Assembly (NCBI RefSeq): GCF_003589595.1
Contig: NW_020654229.1
Span: forward strand, 579,494 to 643,493
Length of the DNA: 64,000 nucleotides
Source: Hyposmocoma kahamanoa
Lineage: Eukaryota > Arthropoda > Insecta > Lepidoptera > Cosmopterigidae
Direction: 5' to 3'
A program made the position numbers and the translations under genes. Below are positions 10,660-21,958 of this stretch, in pieces (position 1 is the first letter of the stretch; each line of letters opens with the position of its first letter). Under the pieces are notes generated by a model, which worked only from the letters and a program-made list of their open reading frames with translations, searched no databases and had not been told where the DNA came from.

Positions 10660-11120
10660 ACAGCTTTACCATTACAGTAATAAACACCAATGCGGCAGTG
10701 TACATATTCAAACGTATATATGTACTTATATAATAACTACATTACACTAAACATATACTAAAACAAAGAAACCACAAATATCAACTTAATACATTACAAA
10801 TAACATATAACATACAGGGTCATTCTTGTAAATTCACACAGAGTGCATGAGAACAAGTCTATCCTGTCTGCAACATCATTCAGGATTCGCAGAGCTCTTG
10901 TAAACGGGGCCTTCTGGATTAAATTAGTCTGGCCGCGCGGGACTGCCAGTAGGCGCGGTTTTCGTCGCCTCACTATGTAATCATTAGGTACGCACAAAAA
11001 CACTCGCTCCAGTATACTGGGGTTAAAGATAAACCCTCTGATTATTTTAAAAAGTATCTGAGCTAATGCAAAGTCAATTGTAAAGAAAAGGAAGCTGCAG
11101 TATGTTTTCAAGGAAAGCAC
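10660..11120 (-). mobile_element. LINE 3' end with A-rich tail
   Basis: The minus-strand frame 11120-10794 contains RRKPRLLAVPRGQTNLIQKA and RALRILNDVADRIDLFSCTL, a C-terminal block seen in many insect LINEs ('P..RTN...sPl.RalriLN.va..iDiF'). The element ends in the AAAT-type repeat at 10626-10655. It is 5'-truncated; family unknown. Confidence 0.7.
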
Positions 11121-11304
11121 AATCGTGGCTGAAGAAAACTTTGTGGTTGAAGAGTCTGAGAGACTGGTTCCACCTTAGACCACGTTCCCTCTTTCGTACA
11201 TCTTCAAAAATGAGAATAGTCATTATGGTCGTAGAATGTTCATAGAGAAGCGGTACAATAAGAAGATGAAGGTCAATGGTGTTTGATCCGGCAAAATAGT
11301 TAAA

Positions 11305-11530
11305 GAGTTTAGTCGCTGGTAGCTGTAAAGGTATCAGGATGAGTGAAGAAATGGATTTCTCATAGATAGCGCTATAGCAAAAAGTGGTTAAAAAACTGAA
11401 AAATGGATGTGCAACAAACACATAGAAAAATTCGTAAGGTCTGTTGGTTCGTTCCTTGGCTTAATTGGCAAAGCATCTGGCACGAGTTGCCTAAAGGTGT
11501 TGTGATTTGAATCCAGCCGCATCGAATTTT
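11305..11530 (+). repeat. family C tRNA-related retroposon, diverged
   Basis: It carries TTTCTCATAGATAGCGCTAT, CACATAGAAAAATTCGTAAG and a mutated tRNA-like core (TGGCTTAATTGGCAAAGCA, GATTTGAATCC). Confidence 0.75.
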
Positions 11531-11574
11531 AAACAGTTGTGAGAGACAGGAGACTGACAAGTGAAAGTGTGCCT

Positions 11575-11625
<51 letters not shown>

Positions 11626-11635
11626 NNNNNNNNNN

Positions 11636-11683
<48 letters not shown>

Positions 11684-11745
11684 TCTGTGTGTGTGTGTGT
11701 GTGTGTGTGAGTGAGTGTGTTTGTGTGTGTGTTTATGTGAATGAG
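11575..11745. repeat. (GT)n microsatellite with assembly gap
   Basis: A near-pure GT run interrupted by ten Ns at 11626-11635. The Ns mark a gap of unknown true size, so the array length is not known. The reading frame of CV repeats through it is an artefact. Confidence 0.98.
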
Positions 11746-11943
11746 TGACCTATAATATCAATTGAGACATCATTATAAGTAGTAAAATATTTTGTAATGT
11801 ATTTTATCTATTTAAATATTATTACGTATTAATATTTTTTTGTATTTTTATAATATCAAGTGACGACACGAAAACATATTGAACGACACACAGAAAAATC
11901 CTCAGAGGTCGTCATACATTTTTACTAAAAGTTGTAGAGACAC

Positions 11944-11953
11944 ATTTTTATAG
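11944..11953 (+). promoter_or_regulatory. possible TATA element of the 12069 gene
   Basis: TTTTTATAG lies about 120 bp before the start codon. If transcription starts about 30 bp further on, the 5' UTR would be near 90 nt. This is inference from position only. Confidence 0.3.
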
Positions 11954-12068
11954 TACACCTACCGAAGCACTACCCCTTAACGTTCTCTTCCGTGTGATTG
12001 ATTTCCACCCGGCAAGAGGGAGGCCCTCTGCCCTCTGCCCTTCTGCACCCCTATCGTCGACCGCAACT

Positions 12069-13465
12069 ATGAGGGTGCTTTTACAATTTACGATTATCGC
12101 ATTCTTAGGGGTTGTCGATCACCAGCTCGCAGGTATTTTAATCAAAAAACAAATAAAAAAACTTACTAACAATTTATTCGAGATAAGGAATCCTAGATAT
12201 CAAGGTTAAGAGGATATTTCCCGAAGTATTCATTGAGGGAAATTGTCATTTTGAAATGGTAGACTAGAATAGCGTACAAAAAGCAATAGGCGTATAAAAA
12301 GCGGTCATGTTAATTCATGACGTGTCATCAAAAGTAGTGTTAATTTTTAATTATGGTATTTATTAATTATGATCGTTATTAATTATGTTACGTTATATTA
12401 CGTACGTTAGTAACTATTTAGAAGCGGTCATTCAAGTTATTAAAATGGTAATTGTGAGAAGTAACTAGAAAGGAGTCATGTTAATTCATGATGTCATTAT
12501 TAGTAAGTAGTTGGTAGCATAAAGCTCCTTGTGTAAGAGTTCGTCCAGGGAAGTACTGCCACCTTACCTATATCTGCCGCCAAGCAGGAATGTCGACTTG
12601 TCGACTTACGTCTCAGGGTGACGGGTGAAGAAGAATCAGGCAAACGACTTGTTCGTCACGTCACTTAATATTATAAAAAATGGGTGTTAGTTTTTAATTA
12701 TGATAATCATTATGACCGTTATTAATTATGAGAATTTGCAATTAATTTTAAGTGGACTTGTTTAGACGCGGTTGTTATAATGTTGTCATTGTACGATATT
12801 AGATAATTCAGTTTACTCATTATAATTGCTGTACATTTTTAATTATAATCATCATTAATTATGACTGTTATTAATTATGATAATTTAGAATTTAGTTTAA
12901 GGGGACACTTAGAAGTGATAATTTCAAGAAGTCGTTATTCCAAAAAGCCATTTAACTTATGACGTAATTTTTTGTTTTTCGTAAAAAGTAGTTTTGTCAT
13001 TTGTTTTACGGCTCTATTTTTTATGCATTTATAACATTATATTCATCTTTCTAGCAAAACACACCAAATGTAAATATATAAAAATTGGGTTCCGGATAGA
13101 GCCCAAACTGAAAAGTTCCCGGGTTGGAATCCCGACAGAAGCAATTTAGGTTACGAACTTTACTAACTTAGCCTCAGATGTTAGCCGTATTGTTTAGTCC
13201 TCCCAGAGCAAATACGTTGCTCTGGCACTCTATGTATTGGAATTTCCTAAATTGTAACCAGGTCCCCGATTCAGAACTCTTGGATATTTTAACCGAAGGA
13301 TTGGATATCGTTCAAGAATCGAAGGTCGCTTTCCGAACTATTCAGAACATTCGAGTTAAACGTTTCATTCGGACTCGGATACAATATCGTCATCCAACAG
13401 CGTTTACGGAGTTAGTCGGTGAAGTACATTATAAGAAAAATGAAAATACATTTTTAAGACTTTAA
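12069..13465 (+). CDS. predicted two-exon small secreted protein, 84 aa
   Basis: Exon 1 (12069-12132) encodes M plus a basic residue and a hydrophobic core (VLLQFTIIAFLGVV), a signal peptide ending near LA at residue 21. It stops at CAG|GTATTT, a good splice donor. A plausible acceptor, GATTCAG, ends at 13274. Exon 2 (13275-13465) completes codon 22 in phase and runs to TAA, giving 255 nt in total. The predicted mature part starts ELLDILTEGLDIVQ, has a basic middle (RVKRFIRTRIQYRH) and no cysteine. AATAAA lies at 13511-13516. I do not recognise the family. An additional exon or a different acceptor (13262) is possible but would break the frame. Confidence 0.55.
12133..13274 (+). other. predicted intron with degenerate tandem repeats of about 165 bp
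   Basis: Units starting near 12295, 12471, 12801 and 12941 share TTTTTAATTAT, TATTAATTATGA and GTCATGTTAATTCATGA words in the same order. The second unit is interrupted by a family B copy. The last unit is partial. Confidence 0.55.
12510..12676 (-). repeat. family B copy, internally deleted
   Basis: It reads AAGCTCCTTGTGTAAGAGTT, then CCAGGGAAGTACTGCCACC, and ends CGTCACTTAATATTATAAAA. It is inserted in the second tandem unit of the predicted intron. Confidence 0.8.
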
Positions 13466-13510
13466 AGGCCTAAAATATAGGAATGCATTAACCTTGCATT
13501 AAAAGAAATT

Positions 13511-13516
13511 AATAAA
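13511..13516 (+). promoter_or_regulatory. AATAAA polyadenylation signal
   Basis: Forty-five nucleotides after the predicted stop of the 12069-13465 gene and followed by a T-rich stretch (CTTTATTT). Confidence 0.5.
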
Positions 13517-13724
13517 ATTGAACAAAATCCAGACTTTATTTAAAATAATAAGATATTTCCATATTACATTCTTGCTTTGTAAACAATAGGACGTTCAGTG
13601 ACTTTCATTCGATGTGTGTTCTGAATAACGTTTGTAGCCTTTGCCGGTCGAGAAGTTCGAGTAATCGTACGGGTGTGACGTGATTTCGGTTCGGTTTCGA
13701 AGACGACGCTTTGACATTTTTTGC

Positions 13725-14184
13725 TTTTTAACCGACTTCAAAAAATGAGGAGGTTCTCAATTCGACTGTATGTATGTTACGCGATAACTCCGGTATTTGT
13801 GAACCGATTTTCATGATTCTTTTTTTGTTGGAAAGGGGGTATTTCCATAGTGGTCCTGTTTCATTTTGAAGAAAATCATCCACGTCAAAGGGTGGCTATT
13901 CACGCATGAAGATTCATTTTTATAAATAGCGCCTAACTTTAATTTAGGAGCAATTACTTTTAGCAATTATTTAGTTGATTTTGCTATTTCTCCAATTCAA
14001 GGCGTTTTTCTCTCGATATACTTTGAGTAGTATACTTTGTCGTAGTGAGAACCTATTTTTATTATCTCCAGTATCAAGTCCTGTATAGTGGCGAACTAGG
14101 GGATATTTCAATGAAACTTAGCAAATAGACGTAATTCCACGTGCTTTTGAGGTCGGTTTTTTTAGTACTCTGTACTGAGATTAT
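13725..14184 (+). repeat. family A copy, long form, near complete
   Basis: At about 460 bp it is one of the best full-length examples, from TTTTTAACCGACTTCAAAAA to GAGGTCGGTTTTTTTAGTAC and the CTCTGTACTGAGATTAT end. Confidence 0.92.
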
Positions 14185-14199
14185 TGGGTAATGAACTGT

Positions 14200-14419
14200 A
14201 AGATAGATTTCTCATAGATGGCGCTACGACTAAAAAGTCGTTGAAAAAACCAAATACAAAGACACAACGCAAGCACATAGAAAAAATCGTAAGGTCCGCT
14301 GGTTCGTTCCGTGGCTTAGTTGGTATAGCGTCTGCCACGGTAAGCTAGAAGACGTCGGTTCGAATCCGGCCGGACCGAAGGAATTTTTTCTGAGTGTTCG
14401 ATCTTTGTATTAATAATTA
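14200..14419 (+). mobile_element. family C retroposon with 11-bp TSD
   Basis: TAATGAACTGT occurs at 14189-14199 and 14420-14430, fixing the insert at 220 bp. The insert begins AAGATAGATTTCTCATAG and ends TTTGTATTAATAATTA. The tRNA-like part (TGGCTTAGTTGGTATAGCG, GGTTCGAATCC) lies roughly 115-165 bp inside, so this copy is a 5'-truncated retroposition product. Confidence 0.9.
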
Positions 14420-14430
14420 TAATGAACTGT

Positions 14431-14856
14431 TGTTATACATTTTGAAAAATAAAGACCACGTTATAAAATTTCAAAGATATATCTTTGTCGTTTAATCATC
14501 GCCGCGGAAACGATGGAACAAAAAATGTCGTTTCATCTCGTTTATCGCGTTAAATTGCGTTGATAAAATTACCGTGCAAATGTTTTAAAATCAGCTGTGA
14601 CCCTCATGTTTGCACTCATTTGTCAAATGTGTCGTCAATGTGCTCGTCATGTTAGCTATAGTGATAAAATTTTAAAACGCCGGTTTATTACTCGACTTTG
14701 ACAGCTAAATGTGGATATAATAGCTTTATCGAGGTCCCAAACTACGGGGGCAGGTGTAGCATTTGTCTCTAATCATATTTATATTGTTTTTCATTATCAA
14801 ATAATACGGGAATTAATGTAACGCTTTATTATTATGAATGACATGTTTTTAACAAC
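14431..14856. other. unassigned sequence
   Basis: No motif or coding signal recognised. Confidence 0.4.
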
Positions 14857-15000
14857 CTGTATTTATTATTATTTATTTTATTTATTTGAATTTAAGAAAA
14901 GGGGGGTACAATATATTTAAATAAACATAGTCCTACAAAACTGTATGTACAGTTTGACTGCAGGATCGAAATGAGTCTCAATTAAGCAAAAAGTTACAAA
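14857..15000 (-). repeat. possible retroposon 3' end
   Basis: On the minus strand a unique-looking sequence ends in an A-rich tail of AAATAAATAAAATAAATA type (14866-14895). This is how several LINE tails in this window end. Family unknown. Confidence 0.35.
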
Positions 15001-15715
15001 CTGACACTAATGTTGTTAAAAATACCTAAACAATATGATTATTAACTATTCGACAATAATTTTTAAAATAATGCTCTTTCAACATTTAAGTATTACATAT
15101 TTATGTACATTCACTAAAATACACAAACAAACAAACGCGACAATCCTATTACAAAGCTAAACAACATTTCACTACCAATTTACCACCCTTAAATCCCCAT
15201 TCAGAAAACTAAATGCGCTTACCTTTAAGCTCAGATTTGTTTGGTTTTATTGTATTACGAAACCAACGACCAGTTCCACTTGACACATGCTACTTCACCG
15301 GCAGTTCTTGTTAATTTGTTGACGCCTATTTTATATGAAAAACACCAGTCAATGTTGGTCTCTATCAATCGGTACTACAAAACATGGTTGGATCTTGTTA
15401 AATTTGTTAACGTTTAAATTGTAAGCAGTTACCAGAGTGCGTAGATCTCCCTTGGGGCACTACTATTGTATTGGAAAGGGGATCTCGCTCAATTTGTTAC
15501 AGCTCTGTTTATAACGTATAACTGGTATATGTAGATCTAGCATTGTATTTTAACGTGGGGTGCATTGCTTTTTAAAAAGTCAGTCATTCGAGAAAATGGA
15601 GATTTATACGTCAAGCTAAGAAGCAAGTACAAGGTGAACTCACGTCGCTCTGTTGGGCACGGGTTTTTTTTTACCGTACTATAATAGAACTCGATTTTAG
15701 ATCTACAAGTTCTTT
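15001..15715. other. unassigned sequence
   Basis: No gene or repeat is recognisable by eye. Confidence 0.4.
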
Positions 15716-15935
15716 TTCACTGACTTTAAAAAAGGCTTGTGCGCAAGTTACGTGATTCCTCCGGCATTTGTGAACTTCAATGATTCTTTTTTTGTTGCAA
15801 AGGGGGTACTTCAATAGTGGTTCCATTCAAATTTGGAGAAAATATTCCACCTCTAATGGGTGGGAAATTAGAGGATGAAACCAGTTGACTGAATTTCACC
15901 CGCTTTCCGTTAATCGATTCCACGAATTTTTCAGG
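15716..15935 (+). repeat. family A copy, short form, diverged
   Basis: It has GACTTTAAAAAAGG, GATTCTTTTTTTGTTG and AGGGGGTACTTC, and fades out near the TTCCGTTAATCGATTCC block. Confidence 0.7.
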
Positions 15936-15954
15936 TCTTTTTTGTATGACCACC

Positions 15955-16150
15955 TGACGGGAGGACCAGGTCGGGCGCCTGGTGGTAAGCGTTACGCCTG
16001 TTCATAACAGTTGCATTGCCATGTAAAGAGCAAAGAACTGAGGGCCACCGCACCTGTCACCCTGGGACATAATTTGACAAGTCCCATGTGCCAGTAATTT
16101 CACCACCACCCTTACCCTTTAAAACCGGAATGCGGTAATGCTCATATTAC
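15955..16150 (+). repeat. family B copy, partial
   Basis: It carries CGCCTGGTGGTAAGCG, CACCCTGGGACATAA and CCCATGTGCCAGTAATTTCA, and stops after GTAATGCTCATATTAC. Confidence 0.85.
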
Positions 16151-17494
16151 AGTACCTCCCTGAACTGACTCTTTTACTAAAATCTATATTACAATATCAT
16201 TTTTGCAGAGGCCGGGAAGTAAGGGATTGCTGGAAGAGTATGAGTTACAGGGACGAGCGTCACAGAGGCCTTGTATTAATACGAGTCAAGCAATCCCCGT
16301 TCCCGCCGAGGCATATATAGAATTTTTCTCAAACAATGTGAGGAAATAATAAAAGACTAAAGAGAGGAAGATGTATAATAGAAAAAGTAAAAAAATATTA
16401 ATTAAAACGAAAAGTAATATTTGACGTGTTAGGACAATAATAATTGCCAAAAGAAAATGTTGCTGTTTTCCAGGCATATTCAAAACATTTGTCTACTAAA
16501 CTCCTGATGATGCGTTTGAACGTGTATTTATTACTGTATTTTCGTTATCGCTCTTCTTACTAACACTCATTTTTGCGACCAAAACACAATGAGGACGAAA
16601 AAACAAAAGAATGCCAAAACGCTTTAGCTGAAGCGGTACAGATACACGGTAAAAACAGGTTACTTAGAAAAAGACAAAATTATTTTTATGAAGACAAATT
16701 TATTAAATCCAACAAAACGAGAGGATCTCCCTATAGACGCTAGAGAATAGTTACTTGATAATAGTAAAAAAAGTCTCAAAAGTGTATTTTAGTTATGAGA
16801 CAGAAATACTCAATCCAAGAGCAAATTAATTTACTTCAAGTCACAAAGCCACTCTAGATTCAACAAAATATTTATTTGTTATAAGAAATGTCCGATTTTG
16901 ACTTGAAAAAAAAAAGAATGAAAAATTGAGAGGTACTTAATTATTTGACTGAAGATTTACGTTTTCTAATATTAAAAAGGCTAAACTTACAGGGTTATGG
17001 ACCCGCCGACAGTATATCTCACTAGGGTGAAAGCATACAGTTAAGTGCAAAACCTGAACGTAGCATATATAGGACGGAATCTTCTCAAATACTTGAGGAC
17101 CGTTCAGTGCCGTATAATCGCTACAGCAACAGAGCAGAAAGCACTACCGATTTAAAATATATGAGATGACTTTATACTATTGAAGTTAACAAAACGATAG
17201 CGCGTTTCAGAGTACAACTAATGCCATCTAGCAGTGGCCTGATGGAACTAATTGCATGTTAAAGTTGTGCTTGTTACAAGTGCGGTTTGATTTCATGCTG
17301 AAACCAAATTTCTTAAATTATGACTACAAATAACACACTAACAAACTAGAGATACTACGTATTGTTTCTTTGGATAAATGACTGTTTATAATTTTTATGA
17401 TTACAAGCACAAGTAAAAGTAATCGTAACCGCGTGCGCCTTCGGCGACATGTCACGACAACATTGACTATGAAAACGCAACGAAATGTTGCTTC
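16151..17494. other. unassigned sequence
   Basis: About 1.3 kb without a recognisable repeat or gene. The short frames at 16138-16320 and 16286-16483 have no motif and look like chance. Confidence 0.4.
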
Positions 17495-17879
17495 AAGCTT
17501 AGAATAATAACGCATAGAATGATAGTTTCATATCAAACGAACTGTCACAAGTGAGGCAAAAATCAAATTCATGTAGGCTAGTTTTAGTAGTAGGCTAATT
17601 TGCGATTTTAGTGAATATTTATATAAAAATACAAGTTGAAACGCGTTACTTCCTTGTGGAATGTGATGTTAGTATCTATTTTATGTTTGTCTGACGTATT
17701 TTTACACTCATTTACCGCACATTTCGTCAGTTTTAGCTAAAATTCTGGAGCTGTTCGCGGTGCAAGTTGACCTTGAGCACTGAAGGCCCGCCCGCTCGTG
17801 TAGGCCCTTTGGGAGCGCTTCAATTTGCCTCACTTAGCGAGCGCGGACTAGGTTTCTATGCGTTATTATTCTAAAGCTT
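17495..17879. mobile_element. MITE-like element with 25-bp TIRs
   Basis: AAGCTTAGAATAATAACGC at the left and its complement (with one extra base) at 17854-17879 form the TIRs. Inside them AAGTGAGGCAAA and TTTGCCTCACTT form a second inverted pair. The body of about 385 bp is non-coding. No convincing TSD is seen. Confidence 0.65.
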
Positions 17880-18608
17880 TACTATATTACTACTACTATA
17901 TACTCTAGAATTTAGAATATTAATCTGAATAGCAAACTACTTCTTTTTTTGTTTAAGAATATATTTTCTCGAAACACACCCAAGAAATTTTGAATTCATT
18001 TAAGATTATTTAAATTTGATGTAAGAGTTAAAAATTTCTTGATGTAAGTAATGTCCAATTAATTGATTAGAATTGAAATAAAATCTTGAAGTGAACGTCT
18101 AAAAGTTAGAATAAAGTTAAGAGTAAAATTGTAATAGAAAAAGATAAGCAGTATTTTTGTAATGACAGTATTTTATTACTTTTAATTTTTAATAAATATT
18201 TTAATAATTAGCAAATATTTTGAGAAATTGCTCTTTCGTATTAGTAGAAATCCTTTTTTCTGTGTAGGTATTTTTAATTCTCGCAATTATGAACACTGGG
18301 CAGTTGACTGTATTAGTTTTTCTTTTGCCTGTTTACATAGTTCATTATAAGTAGGTAGATTTAAAAGTTTAGAGAAGACAGTAGCCTTGACCGGGAAGAA
18401 GTCGCATGGTCCATAAACGACAAACTTTCCGTGTTCATCTTTTGGAAGTAATGCAAACATTTCCGAGCATGTTTGAGAAAAGTGAATTGAACCACGTCAC
18501 ACATGGCATCAACATAATGATATTTTCCTTCAGCATTAAGAATCTATAAAACCTCAAAAGGCATTGGTTGATTTCGCATAACTGTGAAAGTGTTGAAACA
18601 ATTTCATC
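17880..18608. other. unassigned AT-rich sequence
   Basis: No gene or known repeat is visible. Confidence 0.4.
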
Positions 18609-19370
18609 TCAATCTCAGTACAGTGTATTAAAAAAACCGACCTCAAACGTACATGGAATTACATATAATTACCAAGTTTTATTAAAATCGGTTACCGGAA
18701 AGTGTTCGCCACTATACGAGACTTGACACTGGAGATAATAATAATCTCAGTACAGAGTACTAAAAAAACCGACCTCAAAAGCACGTGGAATTACGTCTAT
18801 TTGCTAAGTTTCATTGAAATATCCCCTAGTGCGCCACTATACAGGACTTGATAGTGGAGATAATAAAAATAGGTTCTCACTACGACAAAGTATACTACTC
18901 AAAGTATATCGAGAGAAAAACGCCTTGAATTGGTGAAATAGCAAAATTAACTAAATAATTGCTAAAAGTAATTGCTCCTAAATTAAAGTTAGGTGCTATT
19001 TATAAAAATGAATCTTCATGCGTGAACAGCCACCCTTTGAGGTGGATGATTTTCTTGAAAATGAAACGGGACCACTATGGAAATACCCCCTTTCCAACAA
19101 AAAAAGAATCATGAAAATCGGTTCACAAATACCGGAGTTATCGCGTAACATATATACAAAAAAAAAGAACATACAGTCGAATTGAGAACCTCCTTCTTTT
19201 TTGAAGTCGGTTAAAAATCGGTTCTCGCTACTCAAAGTATATTGAGACAGAAAAACGCCTTGAACTGGAGAATAGCAAAATCAACCATTGAAATAATTGC
19301 TCCTTATAATAAAATTTAGGCGCTATTTATAAAAATTAATTTTCATGCTTTCCTCCTTTTTTTGAAGTCG
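18609..19370 (-). repeat. family A copy split by another family A copy
   Basis: The outer copy runs 18609-18750 (CAGTACAGTGTATTAAAAAA to GACACTGGAGATAATA) and resumes at 19217 with TCGGTTCTCGCTACTC, ending at a decayed TCCTCCTTTTTTTGAAGTCG. Removing the insert restores the family consensus across the junction. Confidence 0.85.
18751..19216 (-). repeat. family A copy nested in a family A copy
   Basis: A complete long-form element from AATCTCAGTACAGAGTACT to TTTTGAAGTCGGTTAAAAA, inserted in an older copy of its own family. The junctions locate the element's ends to within a few A residues. Confidence 0.88.
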
Positions 19371-19394
19371 AAAAATCGAACGATTTCAAAAAAT

Positions 19395-19665
19395 TTTCAC
19401 TATAGAAAAAAAAACACAAACTTACCTCGAAATTTTACAAGAAAAACCGCTGTTTTCAATAAGTGCTTTACATATACCAATATTTTTTAATATCCACTGA
19501 ACTAAATAGAACACCTATACTACACGATATCCATTTTTGAAATTTAATTTCGTTTGTAAAAAATAAATTCTGAAATAAAGTCCCCGCCACTCGACCCAAG
19601 TAAAATGAACCCTATTAGCACGAGAAAACTTCGAATTCGAGCTGAGTTACTAGCTGAGGACTCTT
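19395..19665. repeat. repeat J, first copy
   Basis: It shares CACAAACTTACCTCGAAATT and AAAACTTCGAATTCGAGC with 29640-29795 in the same orientation. Non-coding; class unknown. Confidence 0.65.
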
Positions 19666-19893
19666 AAAGCGAGTCCTATCATCGGAACCAAACCCGGGAA
19701 CACACAATTTAGTACCTTCCCACGCGATTTAAACGAGGATTAATGAAATCCCAGCGCCAGTAAGTCCGTTAAAATATAACTTGTATTATTAACCAGGGTT
19801 ACATTTTGATTGTAGACTAAATTTACATTTTGTTGGGGGTAATTTGGCTACGCCCTTTGGTTTAAATGGTCATTAGCTTAGCTTGCTTGTTAG

Positions 19894-20145
19894 ACAGTTT
19901 TTAACCGACTTAAAAAAGGAGGAGGTTCTCGATTCGACTGTGTTTTTTCGTGAATATTATATGCACTATGACTATTTGTGAACCGATTTTGATAATTCTA
20001 TTTTTGTTGGAAAGGGGGTAAATCGGCAATGATCCTATTCAAATTTGAAGAAGGGTGGCAAATCAGGGGATGTATCTGGTTTATGGGATTTACCTCACTT
20101 TCTGTTGTCTGATTTCAATTAAACTTGTCAAATAGATGTAATTCG
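19894..20145 (+). repeat. family A copy, short form
   Basis: It starts TTTTTAACCGACTTAAAAAA and reaches ATAGATGTAATTCGACGTTG. The terminal hairpin is lost. Confidence 0.8.
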
Positions 20146-20443
20146 ACGTTGGTTTTTTATTATTGTTTTTGGTTATTATTACATTAGGTAGTAGAATCAG
20201 TATAATATAAGGTTGCGAGTTCGATGCTCGGGAATTAACTTTTGGAATTTTTTAAGTTTATAATGTCGTTAAAGTTAACACGAACAATTACAACTAATCA
20301 CGAAAATTATTTATAATTATTGAATTATTGTAAATTACGAGAATGAAGAATTTATTTCATCCCATATTATCAGTAACACAAAGATTCAAACCAAGTTAAA
20401 AAAATCATTTATGAAAATGGAAAACAAACCCGAGACTTTTTTA
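20146..20443. other. unassigned sequence
   Basis: AT-rich; a B-box-like GAGTTCGATGCTC at about 20217 may be a SINE scrap, but no A box was found. Confidence 0.35.
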
Positions 20444-20705
20444 TGCGCCCAGGTGGTAAGCGATACGACTATCCATAATAGTTGCAGTGCCACTCAGAGC
20501 TTTAAATTACAAAGATCTGAGGGGCACTGCCACTGCGCCCGTCACCTTGAAACATAAGTTGACAAGTCCCATGTGCCTGTAACTTCACCAGCACCCTTAC
20601 TTTTCAAAACCGAAACTCAGTAATGTTTACATTACTGCGTGGCGGCAGAAATAGGTAAGGTAAGGCAGTACGCCCTCAACGAACTCTTTCCAAGAAGCTC
20701 TTATG
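20444..20705 (+). repeat. family B copy
   Basis: It runs from CCCAGGTGGTAAGCGATACG through GAGACATAA-like and CCCATGTGCCTGTAA blocks to CAACGAACTCTTTCCAAG. Confidence 0.88.
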
Positions 20706-21351
20706 CTATAAAATTTCATACGTAACCGGTTGAACAAACTGAACCTACAGAAATGACTTTATAATATTTCCACCCCTAGTGTGGGAATCTTGCTAATTTT
20801 CGAAATGAAATGCCAAATACAGGGGGGTTCTTTATACGACATTTAAACTGTGCTATACAGGCTGTTCTGACGATAAACGAGGGGTGAGCACGGGGAGGGT
20901 TGGTTTTGGTAAATTGATTTTGATGGAACAAATGGGTGCTGTTTATTGTAATCTGAGTGCTTATTTATTGTAATAGATTCTTTCATACGAATGTAGCCAT
21001 CGATTTTTCTTGAATGGAAATAGAATCTTGTAAGTTTTTTAGTGGTAAAGTAAACCCTCAACCCGATCAGTAGATAGCATATAACAATAATGAAATTTTG
21101 TTAAAATAATAGGTTTGAACAAGAATTGTCGCGTTGTAATTGTATAAATAAACCATAAATGTAGATAAATTAACCATAATTAATCATAACACTGTGTATA
21201 AAACGAAATAAGACAAAAATAAATAAAAAGTATTACACGCGCATTCTTGTTATTTCGATTATATCTGTTATTTTTCGCTTTTTAGTGTTGTAACTTTTTC
21301 TGGTTTTTGAAGTTGGTTGAATGTACGAAGGGTTCCAATTTTCATATATAA
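20706..21351. other. unassigned sequence
   Basis: No gene or repeat recognised. A 72-codon minus frame at 20843-21061 has no motif. Confidence 0.4.
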
Positions 21352-21797
21352 TAATCTCAGTACAGAATACTAAAAAAACCGACCTCAAAAGTGGAATTAC
21401 ATCTATTTGCTAAGTTTTATTGAAATATCCCCTAGTTCGCCACTATACAGGACTTGACACAGGGGATAATAAAAATCGGTTCTCACTACTCAAAGTATAT
21501 TGAGAGAAAAACGCCTTGAATTGGAGAATAGCAAAACCAACCATTAAAATAATTGCTCCTTAAGTAAAATTTAGGCGCTATTTATAAAAATGAATCTTCA
21601 TGCGTGAACAGCCACCCTTAGAGGTGAATGATTTTCTTCAAAATGAAATGGAACCACTATGGAGGTACCCTTTTTCCAACAAAAAAAAAATCATGAAAAT
21701 TGGTTCACAAATACCGGAGTTATCGCGTAACATACATACAAAAAAACACACAGTCGAATTGAGAACCTCCTCCTTTTTTTTTGAAGTCGGTTAAAAA
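21352..21797 (-). repeat. family A copy, long form
   Basis: Ends AATCTCAGTACAGAATACT and TTTTGAAGTCGGTTAAAAA; interior complete. Confidence 0.9.
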
Positions 21798-21958
21798 GAG
21801 ATAATACTTCTTGTACGCTGTGATCGATTTTTCTTGTACGAATTGATTGATTTGTCTATAAAAAATACACCACTGTCATTTTAACACGTCTGAATGCTTA
21901 TTTCAGTACTTAGAAATTCCTGTGTGTTTTAGTCGTATAAATAACGTACTTCGTGTAA

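Noticed and set aside
11539..11748. Open frame of Cys-Val repeats
   Set aside because: It is a translation of the GT microsatellite and crosses the N gap.
14300..14380. Functional tRNA gene
   Set aside because: A and B boxes are present but the cloverleaf arms do not pair well, the sequence is repeated at seven loci and sits in a TSD-bounded insert.
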